Shown: positions 8,076-18,070 of the stretch, piece after piece
How the letters are laid out: the number at the start of each line of letters is the position of its first letter
Numbering within the stretch: position 1 is the first letter of the stretch
Assembly: GCF_001456025.1 (NCBI RefSeq)
Contig: NZ_LMTZ01000103.1
Coordinates: 45,560 to 109,559, forward strand
DNA: 64,000 nucleotides
Direction of reading: 5' to 3'
DNA from: Mastigocoleus testarum BC008
GTDB lineage: Bacteria; Cyanobacteriota; Cyanobacteriia; Cyanobacteriales; Nostocaceae
Position numbers and translations under genes: made by a program
The notes under the pieces: generated by a model
What the model saw: only the letters and a program-made list of their open reading frames with translations
Told to the model about the DNA's origin: nothing
The model's database searches: none

Positions 8076-8890
8076 AGAGCTAATCTCAATCCCAGAGTAC
8101 TCTCCGATAATCTTATAAGAAATTTACAAATTACTAAGGAATTAGGCAAGAATTCATTGTTACACGGAAAGAATCATATAGAGATAATTGTCTTTTGGGT
8201 GACCCTGAAGGTTCCCACTATTTGTGGAGAATATCTTAGTTTTGACCTTTTGATAAACTTTCAACCCATTTTAACCACAAATATTTTTTGCTCTTCAAGC
8301 TAAAACTTAAGTAATTATAACTAGAATAAAAGCAAAAAAATGTCTCTAAATTAGGTTTAGTCGCTAATTATCAGCCGTTCAAAATATTTGAGACGGTCAA
8401 TTAACAGTAGATAATTTTGGGGGTGTGTAATACTATCAACCATTTGCAACAAACGCATGGATTAATAACCCAAGTGGAGAAATACTGTCAAGGTTAAATA
8501 GTAAAAGGGTTTATAGTCTTATATTGAGGGTTGTGAATCACGGGTAGTTCAGCGCCCATATATCAGTATCCAGATCGATGTTTAGAATTTGAAGCTTTAG
8601 AATTTGAAGCTTTAGAATTTGAAGGCTTAGAATTTACTAAGAAAAACAAAATAATCTATGCTATTTAACTACCACGTATTGCGATAAATTTGCCCTGCAA
8701 GTATAAGTAAATTGCAGCACACTGCCACAAAGTAGGGCTTCAGCTTATCTTGCCACGGGGCTTTTCTTACCATAAGGTTTAATACTACTGGTTCTTATCT
8801 GTCATACAAAAATCTGCTGTGCTGGTAAACTAAATCTCCTGAGAATACGTCTTATCTCAAAAAATCCTTAGTAACTTATAATTACAGTCT
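8076..8890. other. Intergenic region with a short tandem repeat
   Basis: About 800 bases without a gene, divergent between the Rieske relic and the MFS gene. Apart from the tandem array at 8582-8635 I see no conserved RNA or clear promoter. Confidence 0.5.
8582..8635. repeat. Tandem repeat, 15-bp unit, about 3.6 copies
   Basis: TTAGAATTTGAAGCT is found at 8582-8596 and 8597-8611, with a variant ending GGC at 8612-8626 and a partial copy at 8627-8635. Confidence 0.85.
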
Positions 8891-10066
8891 ATGTTGCCTG
8901 TTGGTAAAAAGTTCCGCAAACAAATTCCCACATTATCCGTATTGTTGGCAGCAGGCAGCTTGACTGCGATGACTGGAGGCGTAGTTTCTCCTGTCATGCC
9001 AGAAGTAAGGGAACAACTGCAAATAGACCCCCAATGGGCGGGTACGCTAGTGGGAATGCATTGTTTGACCATAGCTCTGTTTAGTCCAATTTCAGGCATT
9101 TTAGCTGATAAATTTGGTAAATTGCGGGTGCTTATCCCATCACTAATTTTTTATGCAATATTTGGGATGTCAGGAGCTTGGGCGCAGAATTTTCATTCTT
9201 TGTTGGTATCCCGAGCTTTGGTAGGAGCTGCTAGTGGTGGAGTTGCAGCAGCCAGCATTGGAATTATCAGTAGTATGTATGATGGGGAAGCACGGACACA
9301 AATTTTGGGTTATGCCACAAGTGCTTTAGCTATTAGTAGTATTATTTTTCCTCTTTTAGGAGGATTAGTTGGTTCGAGTAATTGGCAATATGCATTTTTT
9401 ATATATGGCTTAGGTTTCCCAGTAGCGTTAAGCGCAGCCCTTGTATTGCGGGAAGAACCTCGTAAATCTTCCATGGTTGATATGAGCCAAAGTAAAAAGT
9501 TAATTCAAAGTTTGAAACAGCCTAGTGTTCTAACTTTATTTTTAGCCTTAGGTTTAACATCAGCTATTTTTTACGTGGTAATTGTTTATGCTCCCTTACA
9601 CTTCAAAGCTGCAATTGGTGCGGGTACAGCTTTCAATGGAGCAATCTTAGCTTCTAGGGCAGTTGGAGCAGCAGTAATATCTGCTACAGGTGCCAGCCGC
9701 CTAGCAAAAAAACTAGGAAGTGCTAAAGCCATCGGCTTGGGATTCACCCTCATGGGATTATCATTAATTACAATTCCATTTTTATTGCAATTTTACTTGA
9801 TTTTACCAACAGCAGTAATATTTGGTATGGGCTTTGGTATTGTTATGCCTAATCTCTACGATGCCCTATCCAAACTCAATTCTAAGGAAGTACGTTCGAG
9901 TGTTTTGGCTATTGGTACGGGTGCAAGTAATTTGGGACAATTTCTCTCCCCGCTATTTTTAGGACCTGTTTGGAAATATGGTGGTACAAATGTTTTTTAT
10001 GTAGGCGCTTTAGTATCTTTAATCACTGCTGTCTTAAGCGTCAAACAAAGTAAAGCATTTCGTTAG
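8891..10066 (+). CDS. Major facilitator superfamily transporter
   Basis: A 391-residue, very hydrophobic protein with about twelve membrane segments. The first helix (LLAAGSLTAMTGGVVSPVMP) is followed by a DPQWAGTLVGMH segment. Between helices 2 and 3 is the MFS motif A (GILADKFGKLRVLIP, near residues 78-92), the hallmark of the family. The DHA1 drug-exporter subfamily is most likely from the 12-helix layout and motif A, but the substrate cannot be read from sequence. It stands alone: upstream is a long spacer, and downstream lies a repeat-rich spacer before a TPR gene. ATG at 8891 without a clear ribosome-binding site. Confidence 0.85.
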   Translation: MLPVGKKFRKQIPTLSVLLAAGSLTAMTGGVVSPVMPEVREQLQIDPQWAGTLVGMHCLTIALFSPISGILADKFGKLRVLIPSLIFYAIFGMSGAWAQNFHSLLVSRALVGAASGGVAAASIGIISSMYDGEARTQILGYATSALAISSIIFPLLGGLVGSSNWQYAFFIYGLGFPVALSAALVLREEPRKSSMVDMSQSKKLIQSLKQPSVLTLFLALGLTSAIFYVVIVYAPLHFKAAIGAGTAFNGAILASRAVGAAVISATGASRLAKKLGSAKAIGLGFTLMGLSLITIPFLLQFYLILPTAVIFGMGFGIVMPNLYDALSKLNSKEVRSSVLAIGTGASNLGQFLSPLFLGPVWKYGGTNVFYVGALVSLITAVLSVKQSKAFR

Positions 10067-10078
10067 TATTAGCAATGG

Positions 10079-10246
10079 AGTTATCAGTTATCAGTTATCA
10101 GTTGACAGTAATGAGTAACTGATAACTGTCAGCGGAACCGTAGGTAGCGTGCGCGGTCTAGCGTAAGCGTACTGTAAGTATTGCGCATGAACTGTAGCCC
10201 GTAAGGGCGTGCGTGGCGCAAGCCATAAACTGTTAACTGTTAACTG
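10079..10246. repeat. STRR heptamers and palindromic GC-rich repeats
   Basis: The region starts with TATCAGT heptamers and their inverted copy (AACTGATAACTG), then a GC-rich block of GCGTAAGC-like words (10120-10215), then TGTTAACTGTTAACTG. This mixture is typical of cyanobacterial dispersed intergenic repeats. It has no coding potential. Confidence 0.75.
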
Positions 10247-10310
10247 ATGAGAAAAGCTTGCAAAATGACACAGCTATAATACGCACAAAAAAGCCCATAG
10301 GACAAAAATA

Positions 10311-10985
10311 ATGAATCATATTAAGCGAAGTCTTGCGATCGCAGGAATCTTAAGTATTCTAAGTGTCTTTCCTAGTGCTGGTTGGGTATATGGAGCACAA
10401 CCCAGCTTACAAAAGTTCGACTTTCGGAATTATTACCGCCAAGGAGTGGAAAACCTCGAAAGTGGTAATTTCAAAGGTGCAATTGCAAATTTTGATCGGT
10501 TAGTACAATTAAATCCCGGGTATTATGAAGGTTTTTGCTTGAGGGGATTAGCAAAATCACAATTGGGAAATTTTCAAGCTGCGATCGCTGACTACAGTCA
10601 AGCTTTAAAACTTAATCCCAATCACGCTGATGCTTATAACGGTAGGGGGAATATCTACGCGCAACTGGGTAAAATCGAAAATGCGATCGCTGATTTTCAA
10701 AATACTATCAAGGTAGATCCAAAGTCGGTTGACGGTTATTACAATTTAGGTTTGGCATATTTCCACCAAGGAAATCATAAGCAAGCAATATCAAGATTCA
10801 GTCAAGCAATCAAAATTGAGCCAGATCTGGCTAATGCATATGGTAATAGGGGGTTAGCAGAATATGCTTTGGGAGATAAGGATAGTGCTGTTGATGATTT
10901 ACAAATAGCTGCTAATTTATTTCAGCAACAAGGTGATAACGCAGGGTATCAAAAGACAATAGCTTATCTCGAACAAATTCAGTAA
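10311..10985 (+). CDS. Secreted or periplasmic TPR protein
   Basis: A 224-residue protein with an N-terminal signal peptide (positive start MNHIKRS, hydrophobic core LAIAGILSILSVFPSAG, likely cleavage after VYGA near residue 29). Four to five classical 34-residue TPR units follow from about residue 42 (NLESGNFKGAIANFDRLVQL, FQAAIADYSQALKLNPNHAD, KIENAIADFQNTIKVDPKS, HKQAISRFSQAIKIEPDLAN). TPRs mediate protein contacts; no other domain is present. Three GCGATCGC sites lie within or beside the coding region. Partner and role unknown. The next gene (CapA-like) is on the same strand 118 bases downstream. Confidence 0.85.
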   Translation: MNHIKRSLAIAGILSILSVFPSAGWVYGAQPSLQKFDFRNYYRQGVENLESGNFKGAIANFDRLVQLNPGYYEGFCLRGLAKSQLGNFQAAIADYSQALKLNPNHADAYNGRGNIYAQLGKIENAIADFQNTIKVDPKSVDGYYNLGLAYFHQGNHKQAISRFSQAIKIEPDLANAYGNRGLAEYALGDKDSAVDDLQIAANLFQQQGDNAGYQKTIAYLEQIQ

Positions 10986-11103
10986 TAACAAAACCAGTAA
11001 ATATTATTTGGGGAACAGGGAATAGGAAACCAGGAATATTAAAAAATTTCTGGGCTAAAAATATAGTGCTATATCATTTGTTTGTTCAATAGCTTATGTC
11101 CCA

Positions 11104-12387
11104 GTGAAAATTCCTCAAACAACTGATCGCCTTATCAAATTTGTTTTTATCAAATTGGTTTTAATTGTAGCGATCGCATTTTTCAGTTATTCACAAATTG
11201 TTCTCGCTCAACCAACTTACAACCAAGAATTAACGCTCCTTGCTGGTGGAGATGTTGAGTGGTCGCGAATGGCTAGGTGGAACTTATTTCATCGAGATAT
11301 TATTCGATATCCACTTAAATTTGAATCGAAACAGGAAGAAGCACGTTACCCATTTATCAAAGTTAAATCTTTGCTTGAAAGTGCTGACTTGACCTTTGCG
11401 AACTTGGAAAGTCCGCTATCAGATAAAGCTAAGAGAGTAGGTGCTTTTCTTGCTCCAACTTCATTTACTGAAGGGCTGAAGTGGTCGGGAATTGATTTAG
11501 TGTCAGTTGCAAATAATCACGCCCTTGACGCTGGGGTTGAGGGTCTTAAAGATACTTTGAACAGTTTGGCGCAAAAGAATTTACCTGCAATTGGAGGAGG
11601 TGAAAACCTAGATTTAGCAAGGCGTCCATTTATCTTCAATAAAAATGGCGTGCGGTTAGGTTTTTTGGCTTACACAATGTCAGAAAATTCTGGCGATTCG
11701 AGCTACGCTCAACCAAATCGTCCTGGTGTAATGTCAACAGATTTCTCTTTGATTAAGGAAGATATTCAGAAGCTGCGTCAGCAAGTCGATTATGTAATAT
11801 TGTCGTTTCATTGGGGTCTCAATAATGGAGAAAAACCACCTTTTTGGGTTCGCCATTTAGCCCATAAATCCATTGATGCGGGTGCTGATATTATATTAGG
11901 TCATCATCCCCACTACCCCCATGGAATTGAAGTATATAACGGTAAACCTATTATTTATTCTCTAGGTAATTTTATTTTTGGTCATAATCATCCAATTTGG
12001 ACTGATAACTTTTTGGCTAGGTTAACCCTAACCCCCGAAGAAATCAAAAAAATTGAGATCTTACCTGTCGCTGGAGAGAATCAAGACCTCGCACAACCTT
12101 TTCTTCTAGACGGGGAAAGAAGTCGCAAACTTTTAGAGGTAGTAAAACAGCAGACTTCAGATCTCAAAACTAATATGAACATAGTCGGAGACATTGGTGT
12201 CATCAATCCTGCAACCGCCCAAATTCCAAAAACCATACTTGATGACATCATTTACGATCTATTGCTACCCAAGCAATTATGGATGCTTTTAGCCGCAATA
12301 TTGAGTCTTGGAGCGGTTATCTGGTTTGTGATATCAAGATTCATGCGCAGACGCCGCAGACGAAAGCAAAAACGCTTCTCTACTTGA
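11104..12387 (+). CDS. CapA-family metallophosphatase-like protein, membrane anchored
   Basis: 427 residues, GTG start at 11104. A hydrophobic N-terminus (FVFIKLVLIVAIAFFSYSQIV, residues 13-33, read in two parts) looks like a signal or anchor. The body shows the PGA_cap (CapA/PgsA) signatures: LLAGGDVEWSR near 46, ANLESPLS near 100, SVANNHALDAG near 137, FHWGLNNGEKP near 240, IILGHHPHYPHGIE near 266 and YSLGNFIFGHN near 287. These are metal-binding His/Asp/Asn motifs of a calcineurin-like fold. A C-terminal helix (MLLAAILSLGAVIWFVISRF) is followed by an Arg/Lys-rich tail. CapA is needed for poly-gamma-glutamate capsule export in Bacillus; no capB/capC is nearby, so the role here (envelope polymer or phosphoester hydrolysis) is open. 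Confidence 0.8.
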   Translation: MKIPQTTDRLIKFVFIKLVLIVAIAFFSYSQIVLAQPTYNQELTLLAGGDVEWSRMARWNLFHRDIIRYPLKFESKQEEARYPFIKVKSLLESADLTFANLESPLSDKAKRVGAFLAPTSFTEGLKWSGIDLVSVANNHALDAGVEGLKDTLNSLAQKNLPAIGGGENLDLARRPFIFNKNGVRLGFLAYTMSENSGDSSYAQPNRPGVMSTDFSLIKEDIQKLRQQVDYVILSFHWGLNNGEKPPFWVRHLAHKSIDAGADIILGHHPHYPHGIEVYNGKPIIYSLGNFIFGHNHPIWTDNFLARLTLTPEEIKKIEILPVAGENQDLAQPFLLDGERSRKLLEVVKQQTSDLKTNMNIVGDIGVINPATAQIPKTILDDIIYDLLLPKQLWMLLAAILSLGAVIWFVISRFMRRRRRRKQKRFST

Positions 12388-12604
12388 TAGGAATAAAAAC
12401 GTAAACCGACAATTTTTGGTGATTTTAAAATTGGGAATGGTGCGTTACGCTTTGCTAACAGCACCCTACTGGACTGACACAGCTAAAATAGTGCATTAGC
12501 AAAATCCAAAAATCATTAATTGAAATAAATTTTAGGACAAATCTATTGCATCATTTTAGGCGTGTTAGTCCACTACTTTTGAATTTTTTGGGTTTTATTC
12601 AATA

Positions 12605-12678
<74 letters not shown>

Positions 12679-12683
12679 CAAGC

Positions 12684-13421
12684 CTAATTTTTCTCAAACT
12701 TTTCTTCCCACGCATTGTGACTAGCTTTTGCTTCTTGAATCACTGGTGAAGCCGTTATGAGTTTATTTCCCAACCAATTAACTAAGGATAAAGGAAACTT
12801 TAAAGGACGAACAATATCTAGAAATAAGACTACACGGTAACCATCAGTATCATTCCAGACCTCGTGGTAAAAAGTATCGTCGAAAATCAAACTTTTACCT
12901 TCTTCCCAATATCTGACTTGGTCTTCAACCTGAATTCGACAATTTTCCTTGGGTTGGGGAACAATTAATCCCAAATGATAGCGAATTACACCTTTGTGTT
13001 TGCCGCGATGTCTGGGAATATGTTTTCCGGGAGCAAGAATAGAGAAAAATGCTACCTTCATGCCCGGTATTTTTTCGAGTAATTTTGTGGTTTCTGGACA
13101 GCGATCGCAATTTTTGGTGGCTTTAAAACCAAAAGCATAGAAAAAATAGGTTTTCCAACGGTTGTCATTGGCGATGCGGGATTGACGTTTGGAAATATCC
13201 TGAAAATTTGGTAGGTCGTCTACCCGTTCCAAAACTTGTTTTAGTTCTTGGCGAATTATCCCCGAGTTAGCTTCTAATTCCTTGGCCCAAGGAAACTGTT
13301 CCACGTTGAAAAATATTGAATCTCCCACCAAAGAATTTTTGGCGACCAAGTTTTCTAACCATGAATCCTTGGTGACTAATTTCTCTAGATTTTTGACAGT
13401 TATGTCCAACAAACCCTTCAT
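12684..13421 (-). CDS. Aspartyl/asparaginyl beta-hydroxylase family 2-oxoglutarate oxygenase
   Basis: About 245 residues from ATG at 13421 (the frame extends three codons to a TTG at 13430). The core is the Asp/Asn hydroxylase fold: PGKHIPRHRGKHKGVIRYHL (near residues 130-150) with the first iron-ligand histidine, YWEEGKSLIFDDTFYHEVWN with the second (near 190), and GYRVVLFLDIVRPL carrying the arginine that binds 2-oxoglutarate. A CDRCPETTKLLEKIPG segment precedes it. Such enzymes hydroxylate peptides, lipids or small molecules. The gene lies 80 bases downstream of a JmjC/cupin oxygenase gene on the same strand, so two iron/2-oxoglutarate oxygenases are probably co-transcribed. Substrate unknown. 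Confidence 0.85.
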   Translation of the reverse strand: MKGLLDITVKNLEKLVTKDSWLENLVAKNSLVGDSIFFNVEQFPWAKELEANSGIIRQELKQVLERVDDLPNFQDISKRQSRIANDNRWKTYFFYAFGFKATKNCDRCPETTKLLEKIPGMKVAFFSILAPGKHIPRHRGKHKGVIRYHLGLIVPQPKENCRIQVEDQVRYWEEGKSLIFDDTFYHEVWNDTDGYRVVLFLDIVRPLKFPLSLVNWLGNKLITASPVIQEAKASHNAWEEKFEKN

Positions 13422-13440
13422 ATTTAGCAAATTTAAGATA

Positions 13441-13495
13441 TCTAAAACTTGAAACTTGAAACTTGAAACTTAAAACTTAAAACTTAAAATTACAA
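13441..13495. repeat. Tandem AAACTTG/AAACTTA heptamers
   Basis: Six or so heptamer copies (AAACTTG changing to AAACTTA) fill the spacer between the two oxygenase genes. Confidence 0.8.
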
Positions 13496-13500
13496 ATAAA

Positions 13501-14475
13501 CTATAGCCTTTGTATCAAATGACGCAATTTTTGTTCTCTGTCTTTACTGGCGATCGCAGCTAACCAAGCACTTGCAATATGAGGTGCAGCCATTAAAACA
13601 CCAGAATGCAACCGCCATTTGTTCCAAGTAGTCATCGCTCGGAATAGGGGAAAAATATGCCAGAAGCGATTAATGGAACAAACAACACCATCGCCTAGAG
13701 ATGTTACCTCATGCCACCATCCACAAGGGATAAAGAGAATTTCACCTGGATTGAGAACAACTTCGTAACGATGAGCAAGTGCTTGCTCAAATCTAGGGAA
13801 TTTTACTAGATCGGGACGTTCGGGGTAAACCTGAGAGTAATTAGCCCGCAGCTTCAAGCCATAACGCAAATAATTAAATAATGATAGTGGGTAGAGGTTG
13901 TAAGTTTGAGAAGGTGGAAATAACACCAGCCGCTTTGAACCATACAATTGTACTAAAGTCCCATCCATCGGATCGTAGTGCAGGGGGGTAACATGGGTAT
14001 CGGGACAAACCCAGAGATTAGGACTAGTCGCCGGCATTTTCAAACCCATGGCTGCTTCTGCTTGCCGAAGTATGGGTGTATCTTCAAGGGGTGTATTTTT
14101 GAGAGCACATCTACCTAAATAAATATCTTTGTTGTAAGCCTCTTCACTGCGTACCATTTGCGCATATTCACGAAATGGCATACTGCGAGACTCAACGCCA
14201 CTGCCGATGTTATCCCACTGATTTTTTTCTTTTTTATACCTTTCCCAACCGTTGAAACGAACGGGATATTTTCGGTCTCCTAATTTCTCACAGAGAAAGT
14301 CTAAATCCCAAACAGGCATAGAATCAAGTAATCCAGTCACAACAACTGGAGTGCCATTTTTTTGATATTCTTGGAAAAATTTCTCTGGAGTTAGGGAAGT
14401 TTTATCGATTCGCACAACTTCGTGGAAACAATAGTTTTTTGATAATGAATTATTTTCTTCGAGCGATTGTTGCAT
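13501..14475 (-). CDS. Cupin-like JmjC-domain oxygenase
   Basis: 324 residues. The N-terminal part has the Cupin_8 entry (FFQEYQKNGTPVVVTGLLD near residue 33). The catalytic core reads THVTPLHYDPMDGTLVQLYG (His-x-Asp iron ligands near 166), GSKRLVLFPPSQTYNLYPL and GEILFIPCGWWHEVTSLGDG (second histidine near 258), followed by CSINRFW. This is the factor-inhibiting-HIF type of JmjC fold, whose members hydroxylate proteins or small molecules. The next gene encodes another 2-oxoglutarate oxygenase and the previous one a GH3 acyl-amide synthetase. ATG at 14475, no evident ribosome-binding site. Substrate unknown. Confidence 0.85.
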   Translation of the reverse strand: MQQSLEENNSLSKNYCFHEVVRIDKTSLTPEKFFQEYQKNGTPVVVTGLLDSMPVWDLDFLCEKLGDRKYPVRFNGWERYKKEKNQWDNIGSGVESRSMPFREYAQMVRSEEAYNKDIYLGRCALKNTPLEDTPILRQAEAAMGLKMPATSPNLWVCPDTHVTPLHYDPMDGTLVQLYGSKRLVLFPPSQTYNLYPLSLFNYLRYGLKLRANYSQVYPERPDLVKFPRFEQALAHRYEVVLNPGEILFIPCGWWHEVTSLGDGVVCSINRFWHIFPLFRAMTTWNKWRLHSGVLMAAPHIASAWLAAIASKDREQKLRHLIQRL

Positions 14476-14735
14476 AAGTCTTTACTTGTTTGCTAATCCT
14501 AGTTACGAATTAAGGGGAATATTGGTTTTGATTTCAGTTCGATTATTTTCTCCATTTGCGATCAGAGAATCTAGCTGTGGATAGGAAATTTGTATTTTTT
14601 AGTTATATTTAATACTTGAGCATAAATATTTGAAATTAAGAGTAGTTAGTATTTGGGGTTTAAATCAAATGGGAATTTCACCCCCATTATTAAACCAAGG
14701 ATGATAAAAAAGTCTTAAAAATTACTATATTTTTA

Positions 14736-16430
14736 CTAGTGTTTGCCTGATAACTTGACTTCGCGCTCGATTGCTAATCCTGCAAGGAGTTGTCTATCTT
14801 CACTAATATGGGGGAATTTCAAATGGGATTCGGGTATCCCCTTATCTAACAGTCGCTGTCGAACCGTGCTAAAACTACCACTAGCCAAAATTCGCAAACT
14901 GGGTGATGGTAATACTTCATGTTGTCGTTTCTCTTCATAGGAAACATTTAGTTGCTGTAAAGCGCTGTCGAATTTTGCCAAAAACTCCTCTGGAGAAGGT
15001 ATTGAAGAACCAGAGGGTAATTCTACGTTTAACAAGTAGCGAGGTGGAAATTCATTTTCGGAAAGGGTGACACAAAAATTTTCCAGGGGTGAGTTAAATT
15101 CTTCTTGAATTTTCTTAACCGCCTGAATTACATGAAATTCGCTTGTTTTTTCACTGGTAGCAGATAATAACCCACCTACGCGGTGACGGAAAACGATTAT
15201 GGGAGCTTGTTCGTAAAAACCCACCACTTCAACTACATCACCGATATCGTAGCGATACAATCCGTTATAGTTAGTGACCAAAATTCGATAGTATCCCCCA
15301 GCCTTAACTTCGGTCGCCAAAAGTGTTTTTGGTTGTTCTGCATCCCATTCTTCTTGGGGAATAAACTCAAAAAAACCGCTGTCAATAGCTAAAATGGCTC
15401 CGTCAGTATTTAGATCGTAACAAGCACCAAAAGTTGCTTCAGATGAAGCATAAATTCCCCCAAATATGGGAGTATCACCAAAATAGGCTGGAAATTTTTC
15501 AAAATAAAAATCCGATGTTCCACCACGAGCTGTAGCAACAACAGCAAGATTTTGCCACGCTAACAAAGGAGTAAGTTTACCTTCACTGCGAAGAATTTCT
15601 TGGAGTTGAGTGGCTCGCTTGGAATTAGGGAAAAATTGCTTTTCTATTGTATGACGCAATTCAGGTTTGATCTTGAGCCAAGGAGCTAATTCTCCATTTT
15701 TAAGATTGTGAATTAACTCTTGAGAATACAATTCAAGATCGTTGGCTAGTTGTAGTGCAAGAACAGGAAAGGTGGCTCCAATAATTTTCAAATTCGGATT
15801 TTGGAGAGCGAATAACAAACAAATATAGTTACGGGATACTGGATCTAAGACTTCTAGAGCTTCAGGGGGTTGGGCAAAAAGTTGCTTGTAAATACATTTA
15901 GTAAATAGATTCAAATGCAAAACACCACTACTGGAAGTCCCGTAGGGAATTCCACTACTTGTACGTCCGCTAATTAACGTTGAAGTTGTCATCAGCATTT
16001 CACCCATTGAATTTCCGCGTTTATGAATCGCTTCAGCTGAAAATCCTGTGGCTACTTGGTTAATTCGATTTAAAATTTGACGCGATCGCTTGGTTACGGG
16101 GATTAACTTTTGCTTCCCAGTAGAACCACTACTACGATTGAGGTGAACTACCGGGTCGGGTGTGAGAATATTGTTTTCACCTTTGGTAATTCGTTCAACA
16201 AAAGGTTCATAACTGCTGTAAGCTAATATCGGTATAAGGTTGCGAAACTGTTCGACATTTTTAATTTCTTGAAGTTTGTATTTTTTTGCAAATTCTGTAT
16301 TTTGATAAGCTTTTAGTAACGAAAGCAAAAATTCCTCCTGGACAGCCTCAACTTGACGAGTTTTAGTAACGAAATTTGCTTTAGTAACTTTTGTTACTGC
16401 AGTAATTATTGATAGAAATAAGTTCGTCAT
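14736..16430 (-). CDS. GH3-type acyl-adenylate amide synthetase
   Basis: 564 residues matching the GH3 auxin-responsive protein family of the ANL adenylate-forming superfamily. Motif I is NRSSGSTGKQKLIPVTK (near 118-134), motif II IYASSEATFGA (near 325) and motif III YRYDIGDVVEVVGF (near 400). A C-terminal domain follows. Plant GH3 enzymes join amino acids to acyl hormones such as jasmonate and auxin; bacterial members are poorly known. The gene is the first of a minus-strand run with two 2-oxoglutarate oxygenases (260 bases, then about 70 bases apart). It is divergent from an ABC exporter 209 bases away. I infer a small-molecule amide pathway, not an established function. ATG at 16430 with GAGGA seven bases upstream. 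Confidence 0.85.
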   Translation of the reverse strand: MTNLFLSIITAVTKVTKANFVTKTRQVEAVQEEFLLSLLKAYQNTEFAKKYKLQEIKNVEQFRNLIPILAYSSYEPFVERITKGENNILTPDPVVHLNRSSGSTGKQKLIPVTKRSRQILNRINQVATGFSAEAIHKRGNSMGEMLMTTSTLISGRTSSGIPYGTSSSGVLHLNLFTKCIYKQLFAQPPEALEVLDPVSRNYICLLFALQNPNLKIIGATFPVLALQLANDLELYSQELIHNLKNGELAPWLKIKPELRHTIEKQFFPNSKRATQLQEILRSEGKLTPLLAWQNLAVVATARGGTSDFYFEKFPAYFGDTPIFGGIYASSEATFGACYDLNTDGAILAIDSGFFEFIPQEEWDAEQPKTLLATEVKAGGYYRILVTNYNGLYRYDIGDVVEVVGFYEQAPIIVFRHRVGGLLSATSEKTSEFHVIQAVKKIQEEFNSPLENFCVTLSENEFPPRYLLNVELPSGSSIPSPEEFLAKFDSALQQLNVSYEEKRQHEVLPSPSLRILASGSFSTVRQRLLDKGIPESHLKFPHISEDRQLLAGLAIEREVKLSGKH

Positions 16431-16639
16431 TCAATCCTCACACTAATTTGTTGTCTAGAATATTCAGGGAGTTTATAGCTATTTGCTAAATTAATTAAAA
16501 CTCATTACAGTAATGGGTGCTCCTGTGCCATATCAGAGTAATTTAAAAACATTAATACATTGGTATAAAAATGAAGCAAAACAAAATTTTATACAGTTTT
16601 TCTTATTCCTTTTATTTGTTTTTCTAATGGCATTTTTAA
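16431..16639. promoter_or_regulatory. Divergent promoter region, GH3 gene and devC-like gene
   Basis: 209 AT-rich bases between two divergent starts must hold both promoters. I cannot fix individual -10/-35 boxes with confidence. Confidence 0.4.
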
Positions 16640-17893
16640 ATGGTTTCTATTGCCCGTAAAAATTTGTTTGAAGACATACCTCGCTTTTTAGTGGCGCAAG
16701 CAGGTATTATGTTTGCTGTTAGTCTTGTCACAATTCAAACAGGTATATTCAATGGTGTCATTCGCTCAACGTCACTGTTAGTTGATAATTCTCGCGCTGA
16801 TATTTGGGTGTCATCAAAGCGGATGGTGCATTTGGAGCTTACAGAATCTATTTTGTTTGACCATGTTGTCAGGTCTAGAAAGGTAAATGGTGTCTCCCGT
16901 GCTGAAGCATTGATGACAGGAGTATCAAGATGGCAAGTCCCTAAAGGTCAGTTAACTGTGGTCAAGTTGTGGGGATTCGACCCTCAAGGGCAATTATTTG
17001 TTCCAGGAGCGGTTCAGAAGGGTAGTGTAAGTGCTTTACAAAAACCCTATACCATTCTTGTCGATCGTAGCGATTTAAGATCTTTACGAATGAAGAAACT
17101 TGGCGATCAGGGGGAAATTGGTTCATTACCAGCAAATTTAGTTGGAATTGCTCAAGATACTCAATCTGTACTTTCTAGCGCATTTTTGTTCGCTTCCTTA
17201 AAAACGGTCAATGCCTACAACAATAGTCGTGTTTCTTCCAGAGTAGATTGTAAATTGGTATCAGGGGAGTTTAAGTGTACCAACGTTTATGAAAGGGCAA
17301 AAGATTCCCAGGACACAAATAGCTCTTCAGTTCCTGAGCCTCAACCTATAAGCCTTAATACTCCTGTATCTTTTATTTTAATTAAGGCAAAGCCCGGACA
17401 AGACCTGCAAAAACTGAAACAAGATTTAGAAGCAGCCTCACCTGACACTCGTGCTTATACTCGCGAGGAATTGTCTCAAAAAATACGCGATTACTGGCAA
17501 AAACGTACTGGAATTGGATTTATTTTAGGTTTAGGCGCAGTAGTGGGTATGATAGTTGGTGTGGCTATTGTAGGTCAAATCCTTTATTCTTCTGTATCCG
17601 ATCACATTAAAGAATTTGGAACCCTTAAGGCTATGGGGGCGTCAAATAGGGTAATCTATGGAGTAATTGTCGAACAATCGTTGTGGATGGCAGTCATCGG
17701 ATATGTTCCGGGTATGCTGCTTTGTTGGGGGCTAGGAAACTGGACTTTAGCCACTCAAGGTATTGTAATTTTAATCACGCCGCTCACTGCTGTTGGCGTT
17801 TTTGGGGTTACCGTTCTGATGTGCGTGGGTTCAGCACTGTTTGCAATTCAGAAAGTTAGTCACGTGGATCCGGCTATTGTTTTTAAAGCGTAA
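16640..17893 (+). CDS. DevC-type ABC transporter permease
   Basis: 417 residues of the FtsX/MacB-like permease family. An N-terminal helix (FLVAQAGIMFAVSLVTIQTG) is followed by a large extracytoplasmic domain (about 45-280) and three C-terminal helices (IGFILGLGAVVGMIVGVAIV, an SLWMAVIGYVPGMLLCWGL segment and ITPLTAVGVFGVTVLMCVG). The cytosolic loop HIKEFGTLKAMGASNRVIYG is typical of DevC. In Anabaena, DevBCA exports heterocyst glycolipids with TolC. Here the ATPase gene follows (177 bases) but no devB membrane-fusion gene is present. Divergence from the GH3 gene suggests, but does not show, export of that pathway's product. Confidence 0.8.
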   Translation: MVSIARKNLFEDIPRFLVAQAGIMFAVSLVTIQTGIFNGVIRSTSLLVDNSRADIWVSSKRMVHLELTESILFDHVVRSRKVNGVSRAEALMTGVSRWQVPKGQLTVVKLWGFDPQGQLFVPGAVQKGSVSALQKPYTILVDRSDLRSLRMKKLGDQGEIGSLPANLVGIAQDTQSVLSSAFLFASLKTVNAYNNSRVSSRVDCKLVSGEFKCTNVYERAKDSQDTNSSSVPEPQPISLNTPVSFILIKAKPGQDLQKLKQDLEAASPDTRAYTREELSQKIRDYWQKRTGIGFILGLGAVVGMIVGVAIVGQILYSSVSDHIKEFGTLKAMGASNRVIYGVIVEQSLWMAVIGYVPGMLLCWGLGNWTLATQGIVILITPLTAVGVFGVTVLMCVGSALFAIQKVSHVDPAIVFKA

Positions 17894-18070
17894 TTTAATT
17901 TTAAGACGTTATTTAAAATCTCTGGTCTGGTATTGTCTTAATGTTATCTCAGCCAGGACTCATATTATGCTCATCTAATCTTTATATTATACAGAAGATT
18001 TATAACTAAATGAATTTGTATTACTAATTAGCACCTGAGTACTAAATATCAATATCCTCAATTAAAAGGA

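Noticed and set aside
10120..10215. GC-rich block checked for a tRNA
   Set aside because: No cloverleaf or TTCGANTC arm; it consists of GCGTAAGC-like dispersed repeat words.
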